This document shows, in pieces, positions 1 through 5,698 of a stretch of 7,942 bases of DNA; the first letter of the stretch is position 1, and the number at the start of each line of letters is the position of its first letter. The position numbers were made by a program, and so were the translations under genes. The notes below the pieces were generated by a model. The model did not search any database. It was not told the DNA's origin and saw only the letters and a list, made by a program, of their open reading frames with translations. Location: assembly GCA_023430365.1 (NCBI GenBank), contig JAEZAS010000250.1, forward strand, positions 1 through 7,942, written 5' to 3'. The stretch comes from Planctomycetota bacterium (GTDB taxonomy: Bacteria; Planctomycetota; Planctomycetia; Pirellulales; Pirellulaceae).

Positions 1-2069
1 AAGCGATGCTGCGCTTCGTCCCACACCAGTGTTTCCGCCTGGGACTCCAGATCGGCCAGATCGAAGTTGCGTGGCATACGTAGGCGGGTATCGGTGCTGA
101 TGAGCGTGTAGACACCGCAGCGAGCCCCGCTGCTGGCGATGCTGACGAGTCGCCGGGCCGCCTCTTCGGAGAAGTTGGCGGGAAAGTTGGCTACGACCAG
201 AATCTGCAGCGGCTCGGCGACTTCGCCCGCTTGCTGGTTGTACTGCTGGATCGAATCGAATTCGTTCCGCAGGTACTTTTGGATCACGTTCTCCATGTGC
301 TCGGTCAAATCGGCCAAGCGCTGATTGATGTGCGACGACTCGGTCCAGATCCGGCTGGCGACGAGTCGCTCGTCGTAGTCGGCCAGGTGCATGAACGCGG
401 AGAAGTTTTGCCCCAGACCAACCGGGTCGATGATCGTGAATCGCACCTTGCCCGGCGGAAACGCCGTAAGCATCCGCAGCATGACGTTCTGAAACAATCG
501 CGTCGCGGCATCGCGGCCATCTCCCTCGGCCTCGACCAGGAGCGATGGCTGATCGGGATACGAAAGGACGGCAGGGAGCTTGAACGTCGCCTGGGGCAAC
601 TCAAGCTCCGCCTCTTCCGCCGCAGCACCCTCCACGGCTGCTAGGTCGAACGTGTACTGGCCGAGCGGCAGGGCTGTTACCTCACGAGCGCTGTCCGAGT
701 CGTCCGTTTCGGAGCCCGTCGAGTGGGTCGCTGACGCGGGACGCCAGTTTTCGAGATTGAATTCGGCCCACGACGGATACGCTGCCCCGATCGATTGGTT
801 CATCTGATCGATCACCGCGCGGAACTCGGCGAGCCCCTCGTTCCAGTTCTGTACGAGGTCGTTCCACTCCCGGTGAAATTGTTCCTCCGTCTGGGCCTGC
901 TGGCGGCGGAAGGCGTCGCTCAGGTCGACCATTGCCTGTTCGAAGTCTTGTTCCAGGCGCTCGATCTGTGGTGGGTACTCTTTCTCGATCTGAGCGAGCT
1001 GTCGCTCGTACTTTTCTTCGATGGCTTTGCGACGGACGGCGAACTCGGCGATCGCCTTCTTCATGCGGGCCTGATGGGCCGCCTTGCGCTCCTTGCGAGC
1101 GTACTTGTATTCAACCTTGGCAGCCGCCAGATCGCGGTTGCGGTTCTCGCCCAGTTGGCGATGGGCCCGCTCCCCTTCGGTGCGAGCTGCGACCAGCGCC
1201 GCGTCGAGCTCGGCCTGGGCCTGGGCAATGGCTTCCTGGAAAACCGGAACCACGCGCAGCGTTTGCCGCCGCGAGATCGGCCGGACGATCATCGGCACGG
1301 CAACGGCGATCAGCAGGGGGACGAGCACACTCGCCAGTCCCGCCCAGATCCAACCGAACCGGCCGAGCATCAGCCACGAGGGAAAAACCGCCATTACGGC
1401 GCCGAACAGGAAAATCAAAATCGGCCAACCGTCCTCCAGAAACCGGGCGGCGGGAAGCTGTTGCAACGCATAGATTTGTCCCCGCGCGATGTCGATGGCC
1501 GATGAAGCCCGGCCGATGTAGTCGTGCTTGCTCAGGCCCGGCGTCGGTGGCGTAGCCGCAGGAGACTCGGGCCATTCACACCGTCGCGACACGATCTTCT
1601 GCGCTTCGGCCACGAGCGTCTGCAGTTCAGCGCCTCGCTGCTCGCAGTGCTGCTTGAACGCGGCATATTCCGCCTTCGGCTGAACGATTTGTTCCTTGTA
1701 GGTCTTCTGGATTTCCTGAAAGCGGTGCTGCCGGAGGCTTTTGGCGTCATCGAGGAAATCGTTGAGCTGCTGCGTTTCGGATTCGTCGAAGTGCTCTTCT
1801 TCCTGAGCCACGGCGAGCCCTTCCGACTCGTAGCGGAACAGGACGTCTTCGCGCGCGTCCTTGAACGCCGCGGCGACGCGGGCGTGCTGCCGCGAAAAAT
1901 CGTCGATCATCCGCTGCCGCTGCGCCTCGAACTGCTGGCCATCGCGCGCAATGCCGCTGGCGTGCCGGTCGCGAATCTCTCCGGCCTCAGTCGCCCTGCG
2001 GGCAACCAGCCGAGTGAGCTTGTCGATCAGCTCTCGCTGGCGTTGTGTCGTAATGATGCTGTCGGTCAC
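1..2069 (-). CDS. FtsK/SpoIIIE-type membrane ATPase with coiled coils, type VII secretion-like (C-terminus beyond left edge)
   Basis: The frame is open from a GTG at 2069 to the left edge; 689 residues are visible. The GTG is the furthest-upstream start, because an in-frame TAA lies four codons before it, and AAGG sits 7 bases upstream. Order along the protein: a charged Gln/Glu/Arg-rich helical region (about 5-165), a Pro-rich linker (about 167-180), two membrane helices (about 216-235 and 240-262) with little between them, a second long charged coiled coil (about 268-425), then an FtsK/SpoIIIE-like ATPase fold from about 464. In that domain LLVEAEGDGRDAA (P-loop position, 513-520) lacks the Lys-Ser/Thr, FTIIDPVGLG (544-553) matches the strand that reads IDPK in FtsK, and ILVVANFP (623-630) stands where FtsK has a hydrophobic strand ending in Asp-Glu. 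So the first ATPase domain looks catalytically dead. FtsK-family proteins in type VII systems (EccC/EssC) drive export of WXG100 proteins, and the two WXG100-like genes upstream support that role. The alternative is a DNA translocase. An intact ATPase domain further along is expected but not visible. It starts 41 bases after the preceding gene and is probably co-transcribed. Confidence 0.88.
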   Translation of the reverse strand, partial: MTDSIITTQRQRELIDKLTRLVARRATEAGEIRDRHASGIARDGQQFEAQRQRMIDDFSRQHARVAAAFKDAREDVLFRYESEGLAVAQEEEHFDESETQQLNDFLDDAKSLRQHRFQEIQKTYKEQIVQPKAEYAAFKQHCEQRGAELQTLVAEAQKIVSRRCEWPESPAATPPTPGLSKHDYIGRASSAIDIARGQIYALQQLPAARFLEDGWPILIFLFGAVMAVFPSWLMLGRFGWIWAGLASVLVPLLIAVAVPMIVRPISRRQTLRVVPVFQEAIAQAQAELDAALVAARTEGERAHRQLGENRNRDLAAAKVEYKYARKERKAAHQARMKKAIAEFAVRRKAIEEKYERQLAQIEKEYPPQIERLEQDFEQAMVDLSDAFRRQQAQTEEQFHREWNDLVQNWNEGLAEFRAVIDQMNQSIGAAYPSWAEFNLENWRPASATHSTGSETDDSDSAREVTALPLGQYTFDLAAVEGAAAEEAELELPQATFKLPAVLSYPDQPSLLVEAEGDGRDAATRLFQNVMLRMLTAFPPGKVRFTIIDPVGLGQNFSAFMHLADYDERLVASRIWTESSHINQRLADLTEHMENVIQKYLRNEFDSIQQYNQQAGEVAEPLQILVVANFPANFSEEAARRLVSIASSGARCGVYTLISTDTRLRMPRNFDLADLESQAETLVWDEAQHR

Positions 2070-2110
2070 GTCGCTGCCTTATCTGTTGCCGCCCCTGCCC
2101 TGCCGATTCT

Positions 2111-2350
2111 TTAAAGCTGTTCCGTCCGGTCGTCGCACTCCTTCTCCGCTTTCTCGAGCACCTCCGATAGCCGCTGCACCGCCGCGACCATTTGTTGCAT
2201 GCGGGCGGGAATCTCCTGGAGATAGTCCTGCTCGAACTTTCGCCGCGCCTGGTCGTTCCACTGCGACTGGGTCGCTCCCAGCCGATCCTTGAGCTGCGAG
2301 AAAGCGTGGCTCAATTGGCCCAAGCCCGAATTCAGATCGCAGGTTCGCAT
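2111..2350 (-). CDS. WXG100-like small helical protein B
   Basis: This 79-aa all-helical protein has the size and layout of a WXG100 (ESAT-6-like) protein: helix, a turn around Trp31, then a second helix. The turn reads WNDQARRKF (31-39), so the family Gly after Trp-x is Asp33. The same W-x-D-Q-x-x-x-K-F pattern occurs in the other small protein at 3014-3283, which makes the pair convincing as relatives. I see no canonical C-terminal Y-x-x-x-D/E export signal. Its ATG overlaps the TGA of the upstream coiled-coil gene by one base (TGATG), and GAGGAGAG lies just upstream within that gene, so translation is probably coupled. WXG100 proteins are secreted substrates or structural partners of FtsK-type type VII secretion ATPases, and such a gene follows directly. 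Family assignment is good; whether it is secreted is inference. Confidence 0.82.
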   Translation of the reverse strand: MRTCDLNSGLGQLSHAFSQLKDRLGATQSQWNDQARRKFEQDYLQEIPARMQQMVAAVQRLSEVLEKAEKECDDRTEQL

Positions 2351-2895
2351 CAGCTCTCTCCTCTTTCGGACGATGAACCCGCTGCGGACGATCCCGCGTC
2401 GGTTGAAGGCGACCGCAACTCCACATAGCGGTCGAGCGATTGGGCCATGCGGTCGAGCACCGCGAGCGCCTGAACCAGATCGGACTCCAAATAACGCTGC
2501 AACTTGGCGATTTGCACCTGGAACTCTTCAACCTGCTTGCGGACCTCCATCCGCCAGCGCTTCACGGCCCGAATCTTCTCCTCGGAGAGGTCCAGCCGGC
2601 GTTTGGCTTTTTCGAGCTGCTTGCGCTCGTCGTAGCACGTCTTGCGATGGTCGGCGTCGATCGTCAGTTCGCAGCGTTGCAGCGCGAGTCGAGCTTCGCT
2701 GACCCAATCGGAGGCCTTGCGCATCTCGCGCGGCCAATACTGCGAGCGATCGTGCTCGATCCACTCAATCGGCCGGCGGGCTTCGAGGTCGAGCGTTATC
2801 AGAGCGTTGCTCACGTCGTCCGCAAACTGCCGCAGCGCCAGCCGCACCGCCCGAACGGCTTCAATATTGGCGACATTGGCGGCGGAAGAAGACAT
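2350..2895 (-). CDS. Charged coiled-coil protein of the WXG100/FtsK cluster
   Basis: The gene encodes 181 aa. I do not recognise a named family. Residues about 10-65 form amphipathic helices with a Trp-containing segment (RPIEWIEHDRSQYW, 41-54). Residues about 65-155 are a highly charged helical coil rich in Lys, Arg, Glu and Gln. The last 25 or so residues are Ser/Gly-rich and probably disordered. No signal peptide or membrane helix is present. It lies between two WXG100-like genes, overlaps the second by one base, and is in line with the FtsK-type gene. A role as a longer helical substrate, adaptor or chaperone of the small proteins is therefore likely but is inferred from context only. The ATG at 2895 has no Shine-Dalgarno sequence: a heptamer repeat array begins 3 bases upstream of it. 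No better in-frame start with a ribosome site is obvious downstream, so the start is somewhat uncertain. Confidence 0.8.
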   Translation of the reverse strand: MSSSAANVANIEAVRAVRLALRQFADDVSNALITLDLEARRPIEWIEHDRSQYWPREMRKASDWVSEARLALQRCELTIDADHRKTCYDERKQLEKAKRRLDLSEEKIRAVKRWRMEVRKQVEEFQVQIAKLQRYLESDLVQALAVLDRMAQSLDRYVELRSPSTDAGSSAAGSSSERGES

Positions 2896-2898
2896 GGT

Positions 2899-2933
2899 GA
2901 TTTCAGATTTATGATTTCAGATTTCAGATTGCT
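2899..2933. repeat. Heptamer tandem array, unit GATTTCA (TGAAATC on the minus strand)
   Basis: Five consecutive 7-base units read GATTTCA, GATTTAT, GATTTCA, GATTTCA and a degenerate GATTGCT. The array starts 3 bases upstream of the ATG of the 181-aa coiled-coil gene and occupies the place where its ribosome binding site should be. It is AT-rich in an otherwise GC-rich window. Direct inspection supports the periodicity; function is unknown. Confidence 0.85.
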
Positions 2934-2971
2934 GCTCACATGCGCTCACGGCCCGACACGCCGCGGGCACC

Positions 2972-3006
2972 CTGTCTACTGTGAACTGTCTACTATCTAC
3001 TTCCTG
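2972..3006. repeat. Heptamer tandem array, unit CTGTCTA
   Basis: Units in order are CTGTCTA, CTGTGAA, CTGTCTA, CTATCTA and a degenerate CTTCCTG. The exact 9-base string CTGTCTACT recurs at a distance of 14. It lies a few bases downstream of the stop codon of WXG100-like protein A. Its unit sequence is unrelated to the GATTTCA array 39 bases away, but the 7-base period is the same. Confidence 0.8.
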
Positions 3007-3013
3007 CCTTCCC

Positions 3014-3283
3014 TCACGACCGCAGGTAGTCCTCAATGTGCTCCGCCTTCCGCATCAGGTATGGCACATAGTCGTCCGAGGTCTCGGCGAAGCGGAGGAG
3101 CACTTTCATGTTGGCGTCGAACTGTTCGGCAAACTTCTTGTGCTCCTGGTCGCGCCAGGTGGAGTTGAGCGACGCCAGCTGATTGGCGAGCGCGGCGGCC
3201 CGGTCGCGCAGTTGGGCATTGAACTTCTTCAGGCTCATGGCAAATTGCCGGAGCTCTTCGGGATCGACGACGGCTTGGGGCAT
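3014..3283 (-). CDS. WXG100-like small helical protein A
   Basis: This is an 89-aa protein of two long helices around the turn WRDQEHKKF (residues 43-51). Length and Trp position fit the WXG100 family (usually about 100 aa), with Asp45 in place of the Gly of W-x-G. It shares W-x-D-Q-x-x-x-K-F with the 79-aa protein downstream. No C-terminal Y-x-x-x-D/E signal is seen; the tail ends HIEDYLRS. I start it at the ATG (3283) because GGGAGGG lies about 5 bases before it. The alternative GTG two codons earlier would abut that site. Members of this family form helical-hairpin dimers and leave the cell through type VII secretion ATPases. Here A and B could be a heterodimer, which is inference from co-location. 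Confidence 0.85.
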   Translation of the reverse strand: MPQAVVDPEELRQFAMSLKKFNAQLRDRAAALANQLASLNSTWRDQEHKKFAEQFDANMKVLLRFAETSDDYVPYLMRKAEHIEDYLRS

Positions 3284-3290
3284 GGTCACC

Positions 3291-3297
3291 CTCCCTT
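3291..3297 (-). promoter_or_regulatory. Shine-Dalgarno GGGAGGG deciding the WXG100-A start
   Basis: On the minus strand GGGAGGG runs directly into the alternative GTG codon but lies 7 bases before the ATG at 3283. The spacing favours the ATG. Confidence 0.65.
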
Positions 3298-3363
3298 GGG
3301 ATTGGACGCGGTCCGCTGCGCCAGGTAGGACAGGAATCCAGTACTGCGTGTGTGCAAATACAC

Positions 3364-3384
3364 GGGCAAGCTGGAAGCTTGCCC
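3364..3384. repeat. Palindromic element overlapping the TPR gene stop codon
   Basis: GGGCAAGCT (3364-3372), a 3-base loop GGA, and AGCTTGCCC (3376-3384) form a perfect 9-bp stem. Its last base is also part of the TAG stop (3386-3384) of the TPR gene. No T-run follows on the minus strand, so it is not a canonical intrinsic terminator, though it could stall polymerase or protect the 3' end of the message. From memory, this core and its spurious translation GQASSLP recur widely in planctomycete genomes, suggesting a dispersed palindromic repeat. That recollection has not been checked here. Confidence 0.75.
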
Positions 3385-4802
3385 TACGTTGTGCGTGGTG
3401 GTTCCAACTCGGCTAGCAGCGATGCGGCTCGGTGATCGTGCGGGTCGAGTCGTAATAGGTCCTGCGTGTAGCGGCGGGCGCGGCGAAAGAGCTTTGCTCG
3501 CCGGGATAGTTCGGCTGCCTGATAGAGGGCTCGCTTGCGCCAGTCGAGTTGCGTTGGCGAGACAGCCGCTTCGGCCGCCTGGCGATAGGCCCGCAACGAC
3601 TCCGCAAGCTGCCCCGACTGCTGCAAGCACTCCCCCAGCCCAAAGGCAGCCGCTGGTCGCTCGGCGGGATCACCGCTCGCCGCTTCAAAGCGCTTCGCCG
3701 CGTCGAGCAGCTTGCCCGACTTCTTCAATCGCAGGCCGAGTTGGTACTGCAGTTTGGCGTTGTCGGGGTCGCGCTTCACTCGCTGCTGGTAGATCTCGAT
3801 CTCCTGGCGATCGCGCTTCGTGCGGGCCTCAGCCAGTGCCGCTCGCGAGACAGGAGTGCCGTCCGCTTCGAACTGCTGCTGGGCGGCGGCCACCCGGCTA
3901 TTCGCCCGCAACATGCTGACGTCTTCCCACATGTTGCGCACCCGCAGGTCGTCGGGAACTTCCTCGCGCCCTTTGAGCAGCAAGCGCTCGGCGTCGTAGT
4001 CGCGTCCCTTGGCCAGGTAGAGCGAAGCCAGTTGCAGGTACAGTTCGCCGTTGGCGGGATACTCGCGCACGGCGAGTTCGAGCTGCTGAATCGGCGTGCG
4101 CTTGATCTCCGCCGTCAAATGAGGCAGTTCGCAGGGCAACTGCCAGGCGCCGTCGTCCGTCTTGACCGCTGGCAGATCACACTGCTCGTCGTCGGCAGAC
4201 GCCGCGGCTACAGGCGGCTCACAGACCTTCGTTTCCATACCGGCCTGGCAGCGGCTGCGATCGATCACCAGCCGGGCGACCATCCGAGCGGGATGGCTGT
4301 CGGCGGGGACGAGTTCTTCGACGTGCTGCCACAGCGAGATGGCCTCTTCGAAACGCCCCTCGCGCGTGGCGATGGTCGCCAGGCGGCGGACCACTTCGGG
4401 ATCGTCGGGGCCATAGGCGGCCGCGGCTTCGGCGTAGCGAACTTCGATCTCATACTGCCGGCGCGCGGCGGCCGCTTCGGCGAGCGCCAGCAGCGGGATC
4501 GGCGTCGGGCGGGCGAGCGTCAAGCGACGCAGCGCAAGCGCGACGACATCGTCCCAGCGTTTCTCCCGCTGGGCGACGGCGAGATCGTGGTCGAGTTGCT
4601 GGAGCAGTTCGGCGGCGGTGGTTACTGGCCGATCGCGCAGTTGCTTCAGATTGCTAAGCAGCGCTTCGACGAACTCGCGGCTGGCGGGTTCGTGTCGCAC
4701 GCATTCGGCCAGCAGTTCGCCGGCGCGGTCGTGGAGCCCTGCCGCGACGAGCGATAACGCCCGGTCCAGCCGCTCGGAACCGGCGGTGTGTGGATTAGAC
4801 AA
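3384..4802 (-). CDS. TPR-repeat protein
   Basis: This is a 472-aa, probably cytoplasmic, helical protein with no signal peptide or membrane helix. TPR-like helix pairs are visible at about 9-40, 134-166 (LATIATREGRFEEAISLWQ), 248-283 (LQLASLYLAKGRDYDAERL), 344-378 (LQYQLGLRLKKSGKLLDA), 382-415 and 421-455. Residues about 185-230 form a less ordered linker holding three of the four mid-protein cysteines. TPR arrays are protein-interaction scaffolds, so the likely job is binding partners, plausibly the WXG100-like and FtsK-type products encoded just downstream in the same direction, but no ligand can be read from the sequence. The start is a TTG with a modest GAGGG about 10 bases before it. No better ATG or GTG was found near, so the exact N-terminus is uncertain. 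The stop codon lies in a palindromic repeat, and the last residues (PRTT) may derive from that element. A gap of 100 bases separates it from WXG100-A. Confidence 0.87.
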   Translation of the reverse strand: MSNPHTAGSERLDRALSLVAAGLHDRAGELLAECVRHEPASREFVEALLSNLKQLRDRPVTTAAELLQQLDHDLAVAQREKRWDDVVALALRRLTLARPTPIPLLALAEAAAARRQYEIEVRYAEAAAAYGPDDPEVVRRLATIATREGRFEEAISLWQHVEELVPADSHPARMVARLVIDRSRCQAGMETKVCEPPVAAASADDEQCDLPAVKTDDGAWQLPCELPHLTAEIKRTPIQQLELAVREYPANGELYLQLASLYLAKGRDYDAERLLLKGREEVPDDLRVRNMWEDVSMLRANSRVAAAQQQFEADGTPVSRAALAEARTKRDRQEIEIYQQRVKRDPDNAKLQYQLGLRLKKSGKLLDAAKRFEAASGDPAERPAAAFGLGECLQQSGQLAESLRAYRQAAEAAVSPTQLDWRKRALYQAAELSRRAKLFRRARRYTQDLLRLDPHDHRAASLLAELEPPRTT

Positions 4803-4853
4803 TGTAAGACGCCCTCGACGACGCCCCTGTCGTGTTACGGCATGCTTCGGCCG

Positions 4854-4881
4854 ATCAGCCTCGTCGCGCGAGGCCGCTGAT
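4854..4881 (-). other. Bulged hairpin in the leader of the TPR gene
   Basis: ATCAGCCTCG (4854-4863) pairs with CGAGGC and TGAT (4869-4874 and 4878-4881), with a 3-base bulge and a 5-base loop. There is no T-tract, so it is not a simple terminator. It lies between a candidate promoter and the TTG start, so it could be a 5'-leader structure. Function is unknown. Confidence 0.4.
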
Positions 4882-4900
4882 AAGCGATCGACCTGACTTC

Positions 4901-4931
4901 AATATAGATAGACTACCACGCAGATTGGCAA
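4901..4931 (-). promoter_or_regulatory. Candidate sigma70-type promoter for the TPR/WXG100/FtsK cluster
   Basis: On the minus strand TTGCCA (4931-4926) and TATATT (4906-4901) are separated by 19 bases in the only AT-rich pocket of a GC-rich intergenic region. The -10 matches consensus at 5 of 6 positions; the spacing is long. Transcription would run toward the TPR gene about 100 bases away. Confidence 0.35.
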
Positions 4932-5073
4932 ATCGCGGTCGAAATTGCGCAGTCACGCGGCTTGTGACGCTTGTGCGGAAAAGTTGCCGAGCGAGAAAAG
5001 CCAGCGATCGCGGATGCAGAATCGACGAGCCGCTTTGCGGCAGCGATGCAGTGCAAGCGATGCCCCAGAGCTG

Positions 5074-5550
5074 TTACAGGTACATCCCCAGATACCCGCC
5101 CGACTCATCCGCCTGAGCTTGGAGTTGCGCCAGCCGCTCCTTGGCCTTGTCGAGGTCGCCCGCCTCGATATAGCGGTCGAATTCCACTCGCACCGAGTGC
5201 TGCACCGACTGCTGAAACCACTCGACGACCGGCGCCGTCAGCCAGTCGCAGGTTTCTCTCACCAGTTCTACATCCAAGTCGCAGTGCTCGGTCTTCAGGT
5301 CGGTGGAATCGGTGATCACTGTCCCCGTGAAGCGAAATTCGAGCATTCCCACGTCTTCGCGATTCGTGAGGTGGTAGATGCAGTTGGCGTTGGACAGGAA
5401 ATAGGTGTTGAACGAGCCGTGCTTCTCGAGGGCGTGCTTCACCTGCTCGCAGCGCTTGCGAAACTTCGGCGAGGCGTCGATCGGAATATCGAACCGGCCG
5501 ACGGTGCGCAGGGGCAGGCAGTCGAACGAGATTTCCACCCAGCGATTCAT
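5074..5550 (-). CDS. Conserved-looking hypothetical protein, 158 aa
   Basis: I do not recognise this protein. It is mixed alpha/beta with no signal peptide or membrane helix. The N-terminal half (MNRWVEISFDCLPLRTVG...) has alternating hydrophobic strands, including a MLEFRFTGTVITD strand-turn near residues 69-81. The C-terminal half is helical (about 95-150) with a charged DKAKERLAQLQAQAD helix, and it ends in a Gly/Tyr-rich GGYLGMYL tail. The ATG is supported by AAGGAG 9 bases upstream. A strong terminator for the preceding gene and a leader hairpin (5576-5596) lie upstream, so it is probably transcribed from its own promoter. About 270 bases separate it from the TPR gene. It may belong functionally to the WXG100 cluster, but nothing in the sequence proves that. 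Confidence 0.82.
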   Translation of the reverse strand: MNRWVEISFDCLPLRTVGRFDIPIDASPKFRKRCEQVKHALEKHGSFNTYFLSNANCIYHLTNREDVGMLEFRFTGTVITDSTDLKTEHCDLDVELVRETCDWLTAPVVEWFQQSVQHSVRVEFDRYIEAGDLDKAKERLAQLQAQADESGGYLGMYL

Positions 5551-5575
5551 GGCACGCGCTCCTTGCCGCTTGCAG

Positions 5576-5596
5576 CGCAGCGAGAAAATCGCTGCG
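5576..5596 (-). other. Leader hairpin upstream of the 158-aa gene
   Basis: CGCAGCGA (5576-5583) and TCGCTGCG (5589-5596) form a perfect 8-bp stem with a 5-base loop. It ends 12 bases before the Shine-Dalgarno sequence (5560-5564). No T-run follows it on the minus strand. It could affect translation start or message stability, or be a remnant of a second terminator. Confidence 0.5.
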
Positions 5597-5616
5597 GAAC
5601 GAAGGACTGCCCACAG

Positions 5617-5652
5617 AATAAAACACCCCGGCTGGTTTCAACAGCCGGGGTG
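5617..5652 (-). terminator. Intrinsic terminator of the secreted-protein gene
   Basis: CACCCCGGCTG (5624-5634) and CAGCCGGGGTG (5642-5652) form a perfect 11-bp GC-rich stem with a 7-base loop. Read on the minus strand it is followed at once by TTTTATT (5623-5617). It lies 47 bases after the TAG of the 666-aa gene, so it isolates that gene from the 158-aa gene downstream. Confidence 0.88.
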
Positions 5653-5698
5653 CGGAGTTGGCAAAATTGAGCGGCGTCGCCGGTCGGCGACCGACCCG

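Noticed and set aside
795..2114. Two plus-strand open frames (236 and 196 codons) at 795-1505 and 1524-2114
   Set aside because: Both use the codon register exactly opposite the FtsK-type frame, so they are mirror shadows of its codon bias.
2079..2531. 150-codon minus-strand frame overlapping the WXG100-B and coiled-coil genes
   Set aside because: Arg/Pro-rich composition and no motif; the WXG100-like 79-aa frame with a coupled start is far better supported.
2899..3006. The two repeat arrays as a CRISPR array
   Set aside because: The units are 7 bases, contiguous and without unique spacers, and no cas gene is present.
3286..3630. 114-codon minus-strand frame including VGQASSLPVYLHTRSTG
   Set aside because: It overlaps the TPR gene in another frame. 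The GQASSLP string is the translation of the palindromic repeat, not a protein motif.
3549..4757. 402-codon plus-strand open frame
   Set aside because: It is antisense to the TPR gene, whose repeats are clear on the minus strand. The plus product shows no family features.
4854..4881. Bulged hairpin as a terminator of the 158-aa gene
   Set aside because: No T-rich tract follows it on the minus strand and it lies downstream of the candidate promoter, so a leader structure fits better.
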